From assembly GCA_016292335.1 (NCBI GenBank), contig JAECRX010000141.1:1-5690 (forward strand): a stretch of DNA of 5,690 nucleotides, read 5' to 3'. A program made the position numbers and the translations under genes. The notes beneath the pieces were generated by a model. That model was given only the letters and a program-made list of their open reading frames with translations. It made no database searches and was not told the origin of the DNA. Below are positions 1 to 4,778 of this stretch, in pieces. Origin of the DNA: Candidatus Sifarchaeum subterraneum (GTDB lineage: Archaea; Asgardarchaeota; Sifarchaeia; Sifarchaeales; Sifarchaeaceae). Numbering within the stretch: the first letter of the stretch is position 1; each line of letters begins with the position of its first letter.

Positions 1-1
1 A

Positions 2-247
2 CTCATCTTTGCCAATACAAGTACAGGTCGTTTGATAGCTGAAATCAGGGAAGGGGCAAACCCCAGTCTTATTATTTTGCATGGAGCAACTGATGCTGAC
101 CGACTAGCAATAGAAGCCGCCGAAAAACATGAAATTCCGTTGGCTGTTTCAAAAGTTACATCAGGAGAAGAATTCGTAAAGATACTCCGTCAATTTAAAC
201 CAAGCTTTAGTTCGAATAAGACTTCTCCAACTGATGCCAAGTCATAG
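2..247 (+). CDS. C-terminal fragment of unrecognised alpha/beta protein (5' partial)
   Basis: The reading frame is open from the window edge (frame of position 2) to a TAG at 245-247, giving about 81 residues. The TTG at 32 is probably an internal leucine, because the frame continues upstream as LIFANTSTGR. The visible part alternates strand and helix: IFANTSTGRLIAEI, then the hydrophobic strand SLIILHG, a helix DADRLAIEAAEKHE, and the strand IPLAVSKV. This layout is typical of a Rossmann-like or DRTGG-like fold. The last 20 or so residues (SFSSNKTSPTDAKS) look like a disordered tail. The 'IILHG...A..A.KHEIPL' stretch vaguely resembles the DRTGG domain, but I do not recognise the family and assign no function. 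The gene converges on cutA, so it is not in an operon with anything else visible here. Confidence 0.6.
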   Translation, partial: LIFANTSTGRLIAEIREGANPSLIILHGATDADRLAIEAAEKHEIPLAVSKVTSGEEFVKILRQFKPSFSSNKTSPTDAKS

Positions 248-319
248 TTTTCCTAAGAAGTCTTAAGAAATACCAAATCTCTCAAATTCTTTCCAAGACA
301 CAAAAAGTTGCCTAGTGGC

Positions 320-343
320 CTACTAAAGTTTGAATTTTAGTAG
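320..343. terminator. Hairpin, possible transcript end for the upstream gene
   Basis: CTACTAAA (320-327) pairs perfectly with TTTAGTAG (336-343). A G.T and a T-A pair can extend the stem to 10 bp with a TTGA loop. It lies 73 nt after the stop of the first gene. No strong T-run follows directly, so a terminator role is only a guess from its position between convergent genes. Confidence 0.3.
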
Positions 344-370
344 TTTGACGTGTAGCCAATTCTTCTATGT

Positions 371-416
371 GCCAAATCTGGTCCGTGATGTCTGCCGCCA
401 AATCTGGGCTTTGATG
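371..416. repeat. Imperfect 20-bp direct repeat, two copies
   Basis: The copies at 371-390 and 397-416 share the 11-mer GCCAAATCTGG and the ending TGATG. They agree at 17 of 20 positions with a 26-base period. There are only two clear copies, so this is not a CRISPR array. A weaker GCCAA start is present at 355. Function is unknown; a protein-binding site or a small local duplication are both possible. Confidence 0.6.
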
Positions 417-580
417 TTTGAATTTTCAATGCCTTTTTTTAGTTGAAGGCCCCTGTGGCCCCGTAAAATTTGTAGTTAAAGATCTTCTTATTTCCTTGTG
501 TATAAAAAAACCGTTTAGAGAACGTCTAATTGTAGACGAGTCGTTCATAGAAACAATTCCATGGTCCGATCACATATTTC

Positions 581-898
581 TCATCTTTCTAAAGATTCAT
601 CAATCCAATTTAGATAATCTTTTAGTCCTTTAGTTATCTGTAAAGAGATTATTTCGGGAACTTCATAGGAATGATACTTTTTTATTATAGATATTGCCTC
701 ATCAACACGATCACTTCTTGTTTTGGCGATCCCAAAACATTCTTGTACAGATTCTACCTTTCCCTTCCACCAATATACTGAACGAATACTGGGTATAACA
801 CCCACACATGCAACAAGTTTTTGATTTATAAGCTTTTCAGCAATATGTAAAGCTTCGTCTTCACTTGGGGCGGTGTAAAACAGGATATTGTAATTCAA
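581..898 (-). CDS. cutA: CutA family protein (CutA1)
   Basis: This is a 105-residue soluble protein of the CutA family: small trimeric proteins with a ferredoxin-like fold, linked in bacteria to divalent-cation tolerance but with no settled biochemical role in archaea. Family hallmarks appear in order: TAPSEDEA (9-16), VACVGVIP (29-36) with the conserved cysteine at 31, VYWWKGKVE (41-49), KTR (59-61), HSYEVPEI (76-83) and YLNWIDE (95-101). The length is normal and the protein looks complete. The start is a TTG at 896-898. A TGAGGTG ribosome binding site lies 7 nt upstream of it (906-912). The nearby ATG at 903-905 is out of frame and abuts that site, and an in-frame TGA at 902-904 excludes a longer protein. 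The gene is divergent from the protease gene and convergent with the first gene. Confidence 0.95.
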   Translation of the reverse strand: MNYNILFYTAPSEDEALHIAEKLINQKLVACVGVIPSIRSVYWWKGKVESVQECFGIAKTRSDRVDEAISIIKKYHSYEVPEIISLQITKGLKDYLNWIDESLER

Positions 899-905
899 AA
901 TTCAT

Positions 906-912
906 CACCTCA
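906..912 (-). promoter_or_regulatory. Ribosome binding site of cutA, decides TTG start
   Basis: On the minus strand this reads TGAGGTG, and the 7-nt spacer ATGAATT separates it from TTG. The spacing fits the TTG start and not the adjacent out-of-frame ATG. Confidence 0.7.
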
Positions 913-1162
913 CGAATTTACTTTGTAGGTATTTAATTCAGGTTACATAATTCTCCAAGAAAGCTAGTGGCTTTAGCTATGTATTTCCTTTTTTAAATTA
1001 AGGGAAATAAGTAAAATTTATTTACGATTTTTAAAAAAATAAAATAAATTCAAGCCATCCTATATTCTAAGAAAGATTGGTAATGACTAAAGACATTTTA
1101 TTTGGAATGTTAGTAATGGATTAATATTTCTTATCAAATAGATCTTCTTCTCTGGTGCTGCT
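913..1162. promoter_or_regulatory. Divergent intergenic region between cutA and the protease gene
   Basis: This AT-rich stretch of about 250 bases should carry the promoters of both divergent genes. Candidate TATA-like elements are TTTAAATTA (993-1001), the A/T run at 1028-1050 and TTAATATTT (1121-1129). None can be chosen with confidence. The protease ATG at 1163 has no purine-rich ribosome binding site, so its mRNA may be leaderless. No gene is seen. Confidence 0.35.
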
Positions 1163-2338
1163 ATGCCTGACATTATGCCTGATACCACGATTATTCTAGG
1201 CCTATTCGCTCTGTGGACTACAATCTTCATTATGAATCGATTATTTAATTTAAAAGAACTTGGAATTGATGTAGGCCCCTTTATTTTGATGTACAGAACG
1301 AATAGGATCTCGATTTTAGATAAAATCACTGAGAAAATTCCAGCCTGGATTTGGAATATAGTTTGGACCGCAGGAATATTATTAGGCTTTGCCGGAATGG
1401 CATGTATACTGGGACTTCTTGCTAAAAATTTCTTGACCTTTTTTCAAAAACCCTCTGAAGCGGCTCCGACAATAATTTTAATCCCTGGCCTAACTATTTC
1501 TTTAAGAACACTGCCATATATACTGATTTCAATTGCAATAGTCGTATTATCTCATGAAATCTCACACGGGATCTCTGCCAAAAGAGAAGGAATCGGGTTA
1601 AAATCTGTTGGGCTATTATTATTCCTTGTGATACCAGGAGCTTTTGTCGAGCCAGAAGAAGAAGACCTCAAAAAAGTTCCCTTAAAATCTCGTTTACGAG
1701 TATATGGGGCTGGATCTCTATCAAACATGATTGTAGCTGCACTAACTCTATTATTATTCTTAAATTTCACATTTTTGATTTCTCCTCTTTATGTTCCACA
1801 ATCACAAGGTGTGTTAATCATGGATGTTGTGAAAGGTGGACCTTCAGAGGGAATATTATTTCCTGGGGCTGTGATATTTGAAATAAATGGAACAAGGATT
1901 AATAACTTAGAAGAATTTAGTGAGTATCTCTCTAAAATCATACCAGGGCAGATACTGGTATTGAAAACAAACCATGGAGATTCAATAATAACAACAGGGG
2001 CACATCCTTCAAATAAGCAAGTAGCCTATTTAGGTGTTTATCCTTTCAATTATTACCCTCCACGAGAATATTTTCAATGGATGGGTCCCTTTATACCTTA
2101 TCACGTTTATTGGACATTTTATTGGACATGGTTCGTCTGTCTAAATATCGCACTGTTTAATCTTCTACCCTTGTTCCCTCTTGACGGTGACAAAATGTTT
2201 ATGGAAGCAGCTGGTTACTTAACTAAGGATAAAGATCTAAAAAGATTACTCACAAATTTCATGAGAAGTCTGTCTCTATTCTTGCTATTGGGTAATTTTG
2301 CCTTAACATTTTTGAATATGGGCTTTATAACAATTTAG
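1163..2338 (+). CDS. Site-2-protease-like membrane zinc metalloprotease (M50) with PDZ domain
   Basis: This 391-residue integral membrane protein belongs to the M50 site-2 protease family, zinc enzymes that cut transmembrane segments of substrates. The zinc motif HEISH (131-135) sits at the end of a hydrophobic helix (about 112-131). The third zinc ligand is D341 in NLLPLFPLDGD, the expected second active-site helix. GAGSLSN (182-188) occupies the place of the family's membrane-embedded G-x-x-N motif. Between the catalytic helices lies a soluble PDZ-like domain (about 213-292, with GVLIMDVVKGGPSEG and PGAVIFEINGTRI). I count roughly seven membrane segments: 8-25, 64-88, 112-131, 147-162, 184-206, 315-340 and 368-389. 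All catalytic residues are present, so it should be active. The start is the first ATG after an in-frame TAG (1139-1141); an ATG four codons later is an alternative. The tRNA thiolase gene follows 85 nt downstream. The substrate is unknown. Confidence 0.93.
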   Translation: MPDIMPDTTIILGLFALWTTIFIMNRLFNLKELGIDVGPFILMYRTNRISILDKITEKIPAWIWNIVWTAGILLGFAGMACILGLLAKNFLTFFQKPSEAAPTIILIPGLTISLRTLPYILISIAIVVLSHEISHGISAKREGIGLKSVGLLLFLVIPGAFVEPEEEDLKKVPLKSRLRVYGAGSLSNMIVAALTLLLFLNFTFLISPLYVPQSQGVLIMDVVKGGPSEGILFPGAVIFEINGTRINNLEEFSEYLSKIIPGQILVLKTNHGDSIITTGAHPSNKQVAYLGVYPFNYYPPREYFQWMGPFIPYHVYWTFYWTWFVCLNIALFNLLPLFPLDGDKMFMEAAGYLTKDKDLKRLLTNFMRSLSLFLLLGNFALTFLNMGFITI

Positions 2339-2407
2339 TCTAGCAAAATTTTCCCTCCATTGAATATATTGGAAAAACAGGAGCTTTGCTTAATACAACT
2401 TATTTTT

Positions 2408-2415
2408 GGAAGGGA
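2408..2415 (+). promoter_or_regulatory. Ribosome binding site deciding the TTG start of the thiolase
   Basis: The purine run GGAAGGGA ends 8 nt before the TTG at 2424. An upstream in-frame TTG at 2406 overlaps this run and has no such site before it, so translation more likely begins at 2424. Confidence 0.65.
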
Positions 2416-2423
2416 ACAAGCCA

Positions 2424-3356
2424 TTGAGTCAATGTTCCAAATGTAACGGAAAGGCCGTGTATTTTCGGAAATATTCCGGAGAAAAATTTTGTAGAAGTTG
2501 TTTTACTAAATCTATTGAGGAAAAAGTAAGAAAAACTATAAACAAATATGAACTGCTCCAAAGAAATGATAAAATTGTGATTGGATTATCTGGTGGGAAA
2601 GATAGCGCTGTTCTCCTGCATATTCTCCACAAAATTGAAAGCCGTTTCAATAACTCCAATTTACTTGCAATTACAATTGATGAGGGCATCGAAGGTTATA
2701 GCAGTAGCAATGTGGAAATTTGTAAGGAAAATACCTCCAAATTAGGCATAAAACACGTTGTTAATTCTTTTCGAAACTTATTTGGATTTGGATTGGATCA
2801 TATAATTGAACTTGCTGAAAAAAAAGGAAAAAAGCGTTTAGGTGCATGTAGTTATTGTGGCGTTTTAAGAAGAAGAGGTTTGAACATTAGTGCAAGAAAA
2901 TTAGGAAGCACCAAAATTGTCACCGCTCATAATTTAGATGACGAAATACAAACTATTTTTTTAAATTTAGTGAGGGGAGATGCTTCAAAACTTGCTATGC
3001 TTAATCCAAAACCAAATAAAATTCATCCAATGCTTATTCCGAGAGTTAAACCCCTGCGAAAAATACCAGAGAATGAAATAGTTTTGTATGCCCATATTAA
3101 AGGAATTGGATATAATTTTCAAACTTGTCCGTATGCTCATGAGGCAATGCGAGGAGATATTCGCGTATTTCTGAATGAAATGGAAAATAAACGGCCTGGA
3201 ACTAAATATACCATCATAAATACGTTCGAAAAAATTTTCCCTTCTTTAGAAGTACAATTTTCAAAATCACGCATCTTAAGACCCTGTATATCTTGTAATG
3301 AACCTACGACAAGAAAAAAATGCAAAACATGTGAATTAATTGAGGGAATAAACTAA
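2424..3356 (+). CDS. TtuA/Ncs6-family tRNA 2-thiolation enzyme, Fe-S type
   Basis: This 310-residue cytosolic enzyme belongs to the TtuA/Ncs6 (CTU1) branch of PP-loop ATPases. These adenylate a tRNA uridine and replace its 2-oxygen with sulfur: U54 in the T-loop (TtuA) or U34 (Ncs6/NcsA). Numbering is from the TTG at 2424. There is an N-terminal zinc finger (C4, C7, C23, C26), the ATP-binding PP-loop SGGKDS (56-61), and cysteines C142 and C145 (GACSYCG) plus C235 (QTCPYAH). The last three match the three cysteines that hold the [4Fe-4S] cluster in TtuA. TAHNLDDE (167-174) is another family motif. A second zinc finger closes the protein (C288, C291, C300, C303). All key residues are intact and the length is normal. 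Starting at 2424 places the first CxxC right at the N terminus, as is usual. Sulfur probably comes from a ubiquitin-like carrier encoded elsewhere. I cannot tell U54 from U34 specificity by sequence alone. Confidence 0.93.
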   Translation: MSQCSKCNGKAVYFRKYSGEKFCRSCFTKSIEEKVRKTINKYELLQRNDKIVIGLSGGKDSAVLLHILHKIESRFNNSNLLAITIDEGIEGYSSSNVEICKENTSKLGIKHVVNSFRNLFGFGLDHIIELAEKKGKKRLGACSYCGVLRRRGLNISARKLGSTKIVTAHNLDDEIQTIFLNLVRGDASKLAMLNPKPNKIHPMLIPRVKPLRKIPENEIVLYAHIKGIGYNFQTCPYAHEAMRGDIRVFLNEMENKRPGTKYTIINTFEKIFPSLEVQFSKSRILRPCISCNEPTTRKKCKTCELIEGIN

Positions 3357-3392
3357 GAAAATTTCTGGTGGAAAAAGGAAAACTAGGTAAAA

Positions 3393-3400
3393 TTTTTATA
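3393..3400 (+). promoter_or_regulatory. Probable TATA box of the SRP RNA gene
   Basis: TTTTTATA is centred about 27 nt before the predicted 5' end of the SRP RNA (3424), the usual archaeal distance. An A-rich BRE-like stretch precedes it. Confidence 0.5.
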
Positions 3401-3423
3401 GTTTTTATGGTCTATTAATTTAT

Positions 3424-3754
3424 GGTGGACCCTAGGCGGGGAGCTAGGGCTTCCCTGAAGAGGCTTTCCTCTGACCGTAAATGCTCTATATGGCGGGCTG
3501 AATGCCGATGTGAGGCGAACAGCCGGACAATAGATGGCGCCGATTCCACTGACAGTGAAGCCTCGTCCTATGGGGTGGATGGTGATAGAACTCTTCTCGG
3601 AGGAGAGGAGGAAACTATCTCTATCAGGCAAACCTGGCCAGGCCCGGAAGGGAGCAACCTAAACTTGAACATTTCACGCTCATAGGGTTGCGGGGCAGAG
3701 ATCGGGTTTTGGTGTCCTTTTATTGCACGGATCGTCGAACTTCGGGGGTTCACC
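3424..3754 (+). ncRNA. ffs: Archaeal signal recognition particle RNA (7S RNA)
   Basis: This is the RNA scaffold of the signal recognition particle, which with SRP54 and SRP19 takes ribosomes making membrane or secreted proteins to the membrane. The ends form helix 1: GGTGGACCC (3424-3432) pairs with GGGTTCACC (3746-3754) over 9 bp with one G.U. The Alu domain has hairpins GGGA/TCCC (3439-3442 with 3452-3455) and AGAGG/CCTCT (3459-3463 with 3468-3472). Helix 6 is CTCTTCTC (3591-3598) with GAGAGGAG (3603-3610), capped by GGAG (3599-3602), the GNAR loop that SRP19 binds. Helix 8 carries the SRP54 signature, a GGAA loop at 3646-3649 in CAGGCCCGGAAGGGAGCA. Helix 1 and the roughly 331-nt length are typical of archaea. 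The ends are set by pairing and may be off by a few bases. A serine tRNA begins 7 nt downstream with no promoter between, so the two are probably cotranscribed. Confidence 0.95.
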
Positions 3755-3799
3755 CATTTCTGCCGGGGTATCCTAGCCTGGTATGGAGCGGGCCTGCTA

Positions 3800-3816
3800 T
3801 GCTTTCTAGCACTGAA
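3800..3816 (+). other. Intron 37/38 of tRNA-Ser(GCT), 17 nt
   Basis: Removal closes a 7-nt anticodon loop CTGCTAA on a 5-bp stem. The bulges would be TA|T and AA|A. The central helix (3794-3797 with 3811-3814) has only two good pairs, so the BHB is relaxed. Confidence 0.7.
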
Positions 3817-3849
3817 AGCCCGTGGCCCGTGGGGCCGCGTGGGTTCGAA

Positions 3850-3880
3850 ATTTTTTGGTAAATAACTGAAATGACGAAAA
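3850..3880 (+). other. T-loop intron 59/60 of tRNA-Ser(GCT), 31 nt
   Basis: The T-stem GTGGG/CCCAC is the outer helix. TTCG (3844-3847) pairs with CGAA (3875-3878) as the 4-bp central helix. The bulges are AA|A (3848-3850) and AA|T (3879-3881). Cutting at the usual BHB points leaves the standard loop TTCGAAT. Confidence 0.88.
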
Positions 3881-3894
3881 TCCCACCCCCGGCG

Positions 3895-4184
3895 CTTTAA
3901 ACAATTTACTTCCCAACTGGGGGACATACCAGAATACAACGTGAACTCTCCAAGCTAAATATCGAATTTGGATATATATCAGATGCTGTCTGTGTAAGTA
4001 GGGCACTATGAGAACTGAATTTGCAGTTGTCTCCAAAAAAAAAGAAATAATCAATAAGTTTCAAGCAAAAGAAATAAATATGTTAAAAAATCATGGTCAT
4101 TAAACAGCAGATATTACCGCTACGTTCGAAACCCCCTGACCTGAACAGAGATACTGTAACCATATTGCCAGATTAACGACGGCT
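3895..4184. other. Gene-free spacer between tRNA-Ser(GCT) and tRNA-Val(TAC)
   Basis: This stretch of about 290 bases has no credible reading frame. It contains a CTTT just after the tRNA (3895-3898), a hairpin AACTG/CAGTT near 4012-4027, and an A-rich block (4034-4090) with TATA-like AAATAAATATG that could start a transcript leading into tRNA-Val(TAC). A lone TTCGAAA (4125-4131) resembles the split T-loops of the neighbouring tRNAs but has no matching stem. I identify no RNA gene here. Confidence 0.5.
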
Positions 4185-4209
4185 GGGCGGGTGGTCTAGG
4201 TCGGTTATG

Positions 4210-4238
4210 CGGAAACACACACATGTGAATCCTTTCAA
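4210..4238 (+). other. D-arm intron (23/24) of tRNA-Val(TAC), 29 nt
   Basis: Removal turns TATG...ACG into TATGACG, which restores the D-stem GTC/GAC and the spacing of the sister tRNA-Val(GAC). The cut points do not fit a normal BHB. A better BHB-like fold (GCG-GAAA paired with TTTC-CGC) would cut elsewhere, so these ends are provisional. Confidence 0.6.
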
Positions 4239-4252
4239 ACGCCGCGCTTACG

Positions 4253-4273
4253 AATGTTACTCAAAATTGAGAC
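4253..4273 (+). other. Anticodon-loop intron (37/38) of tRNA-Val(TAC), 21 nt
   Basis: CTTA (4247-4250) pairs with TGAG (4268-4271) as the central helix. The bulges are CG|A and AC|A, and the anticodon stem is the outer helix. This is a regular BHB at the canonical site. Confidence 0.85.
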
Positions 4274-4282
4274 ACGCGGAGG

Positions 4283-4315
4283 AATATAACGAGCCCTGAA
4301 CTCGTTTATGCCGAA
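4283..4315 (+). other. Variable-loop intron (46/47) of tRNA-Val(TAC), 33 nt
   Basis: Removal leaves the variable loop AGGTC, exactly that of tRNA-Val(GAC). The intron forms its own stem ATAACGAG/CTCGTTTAT. CGGA (4277-4280) can pair with GCCG (4310-4313) at three of four positions, with bulges GG|A and AA|T. Confidence 0.78.
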
Positions 4316-4328
4316 TCGCCGGTTCGAA

Positions 4329-4358
4329 AGATTAGAAAAATTTTCTTCTTTCCGAAAA
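4329..4358 (+). other. T-loop intron (59/60) of tRNA-Val(TAC), 30 nt
   Basis: TTCG (4323-4326) pairs with CGAA (4353-4356). The bulges are AA|A (4327-4329) and AA|T (4357-4359), and the T-stem GCCGG/CCGGC is the outer helix. Splicing restores TTCGAAT. Confidence 0.9.
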
Positions 4359-4447
4359 TCCGGCCCCGCCCACCAACCAAATCCCTTAGACATTATGTCC
4401 TTTGAACAAAAAGAGGCCAAGAATACGCCAAAATAAGACAGTAAACA

Positions 4448-4551
4448 GGGCGGGTAGTCTAGATGGTTATGATGCCGCTCTGACGAGGCGGAGGTCGCCG
4501 GTTCGAAAGACATGGGAAACTTTTCCCCTCCCGAGACTCCGGCCCCGCCCA
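4448..4551 (+). tRNA. tRNA-Val(GAC) with one T-loop intron
   Basis: Acceptor GGGCGGG (4448-4454) pairs with CCCGCCC (4544-4550), discriminator A at 4551, no CCA. The D-arm is GTCTAGATGGTTATGAT. The anticodon stem CCGCT (4475-4479) pairs with GGCGG (4487-4491), closing with a U.G. The loop CTGACGA gives anticodon GAC, reading valine GUC/GUU. The variable loop is AGGTC and the T-stem GCCGG/CCGGC. The only interruption is a 30-nt intron in the T-loop (4508-4537); removal leaves TTCGAAT and a 74-nt tRNA. Its uninterrupted D-arm, anticodon and variable regions serve as the reference for the heavily interrupted tRNA-Val(TAC) 75 nt upstream. A T-rich run (CTTTTCTT, 4561-4568) shortly after the gene may end transcription. 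Confidence 0.94.
4508..4537 (+). other. T-loop intron (59/60) of tRNA-Val(GAC), 30 nt
   Basis: TTCG (4502-4505) pairs with CGAG (4532-4535), with one U.G. The bulges are AA|A (4506-4508) and AC|T (4536-4538). Inside, GGGAA pairs with TTCCC. Splicing restores TTCGAAT. Confidence 0.9.
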
Positions 4552-4588
4552 CTCCCCACTCTTTTCTTAACACTACTTCTAAAAAACA

Positions 4589-4596
4589 TTAAAAAG
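4589..4596 (+). promoter_or_regulatory. Possible TATA box upstream of tRNA-Ser(CGA)
   Basis: TTAAAAAG within an A-rich stretch lies 33 nt before the first and 48 nt before the second copy of the acceptor strand GCCGGGG. The distance allows transcription to begin ahead of either copy. Confidence 0.3.
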
Positions 4597-4622
4597 TACT
4601 TGAACATCTCCTTTAATCTAAA

Positions 4623-4649
4623 TAGCCGGGGACAAACTAGCCGGGGACA
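4623..4649 (+). repeat. Tandem duplication of the tRNA-Ser(CGA) 5' acceptor strand
   Basis: The 12-mer TAGCCGGGGACA occurs at 4623-4634 and again at 4638-4649, a 15-base period. Both copies contain GCCGGGG, the 5' acceptor strand of the tRNA. Either copy could pair with the 3' strand CCCCGGC at 4864-4870. Confidence 0.85.
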
Positions 4650-4678
4650 GCGGTATAGCCTATATACCGGAGCTGGAA
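4647..4678 (+). other. Probable intron 7/8 of tRNA-Ser(CGA), 32 nt
   Basis: CCGG of the acceptor (4641-4644) can pair with CTGG (4673-4676). The bulges are GG|A and AA|T, and cutting there joins GCCGGGG directly to T8-A9. Inside, CGGTATA (4651-4657) pairs with TATACCG (4663-4669). The outer helix is weak. Confidence 0.6.
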
Positions 4679-4686
4679 TAGCCAAG

Positions 4687-4721
4687 AGGCTAGCAACTAA
4701 CTTGGTGTGGTCTGGAATTTA
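4687..4721 (+). other. Probable D-loop insertion in tRNA-Ser(CGA), about 32-35 nt
   Basis: The D-stem GCC (4681-4683) and GGC (4728-4730) are 44 nt apart instead of about 12. The conserved AAG and GGTTAA parts of a D-loop flank the extra bases. CCAAG (4682-4686) can pair with CTTGG (4701-4705), but no clean BHB fixes the exact cut sites. Confidence 0.5.
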
Positions 4722-4742
4722 GGTTAAGGCGGCAGGCTCGAG

Positions 4743-4778
4743 ATCGAATTCCCATGCACAGAAGGGAGTTCCCAAGTA
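4743..4778 (+). other. Anticodon-loop intron (37/38) of tRNA-Ser(CGA), 36 nt
   Basis: CTCG (4737-4740) pairs with CAAG (4773-4776) at three of four positions. The bulges are AG|A and TA|A. An 8-bp inner stem GAATTCCC (4746-4753) pairs with GGGAGTTC (4764-4771). Splicing leaves the loop CTCGAGA. Confidence 0.83.

Larger units (their letters stand above)
248..580. other. Convergent intergenic region
   Basis: This 333-base stretch lies between two convergent genes. It holds an A/T-rich hairpin (320-343), an imperfect 20-base direct repeat (371-390 and 397-416) and a small GGCC/GGCC inverted repeat near 449-461. A plus-strand frame of 71 codons (418-633) is open here, but it runs antisense into the end of cutA, has no ribosome binding site and resembles no protein I know. 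I see no RNA gene in this stretch. Confidence 0.6.
3762..3894 (+). tRNA. tRNA-Ser(GCT) with two introns
   Basis: This type II tRNA has acceptor GCCGGGG (3762-3768) with CCCCGGC (3887-3893), discriminator G (3894), which fits serine, and no encoded CCA. The D-stem is TCC/GGA and the anticodon stem is CGGGC (3789-3793) with GCCCG (3818-3822). The loop is CTGCTA...A, so the anticodon is GCT, reading AGC/AGT. The long variable arm is GGCCC/GGGCC (3824-3836) and the T-stem is GTGGG/CCCAC. Two introns are inferred. One is at the canonical 37/38 position (3800-3816). The other is in the T-loop between 59 and 60 (3850-3880), and its removal restores TTCGAAT. The spliced length is 85 nt, right for serine. 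The gene follows the SRP RNA after 7 nt; a 7S RNA-tRNA-Ser linkage is known from Methanothermus fervidus. The T-loop intron is strongly supported; the anticodon intron rests mainly on its position. Confidence 0.9.
4185..4372 (+). tRNA. tRNA-Val(TAC), apparently interrupted by four introns
   Basis: Acceptor GGGCGGG (4185-4191) pairs with CCCGCCC (4365-4371), with discriminator A at 4372 and no CCA. The anticodon stem is CCGCG (4242-4246) with CGCGG (4275-4279), the loop is CTTACG...A and the anticodon is TAC, reading valine GUA/GUG. The T-stem is GCCGG/CCGGC. The 188-nt gene exceeds a mature tRNA by 113 nt, explained by four insertions: D-arm 23/24 (4210-4238), anticodon loop 37/38 (4253-4273), variable loop 46/47 (4283-4315) and T-loop 59/60 (4329-4358). 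Splicing all four leaves 75 nt. Compared with the downstream tRNA-Val(GAC), the result has the same acceptor, T-arm and AGGTC variable loop, one more D-loop base and a few stem changes. That near-identity is the main evidence for every boundary. The 37/38 and 59/60 introns have good BHB folds, the variable-loop one a fair fold and the D-arm one a poor fold. Confidence 0.88.

Noticed and set aside
355..416. CRISPR array or mobile element ends
   Set aside because: There are only two imperfect copies 26 bases apart, with no regular spacers, inverted ends or transposase nearby.
418..633. 71-codon plus-strand open frame overlapping the end of cutA
   Set aside because: It is antisense to the conserved C terminus of cutA over its last 50 bases, has no ribosome binding site and looks like no known protein.
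2406..2423. TTG at 2406 as start of the thiolase
   Set aside because: It overlaps the GGAAGGGA ribosome binding site that is well placed for the TTG at 2424; starting at 2424 also puts the first CxxC at the usual distance from the N terminus.
3960..4040. C/D-box guide RNA suggested by CTGA and ATGAGA-like motifs
   Set aside because: No true RTGATGA C box pairs with a D box and no C'/D' pair is present.
4100..4175. A fifth tRNA suggested by TTCGAAA at 4125-4131
   Set aside because: No complementary T-stem, acceptor or anticodon stem can be found around it.
3383..4722. Several open frames of 72-123 codons on both strands across the RNA block
   Set aside because: They coincide with the SRP RNA and the GC-rich tRNAs, whose base pairing explains the sequence. 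Their proteins are arginine/proline/serine-rich with no recognisable domains.
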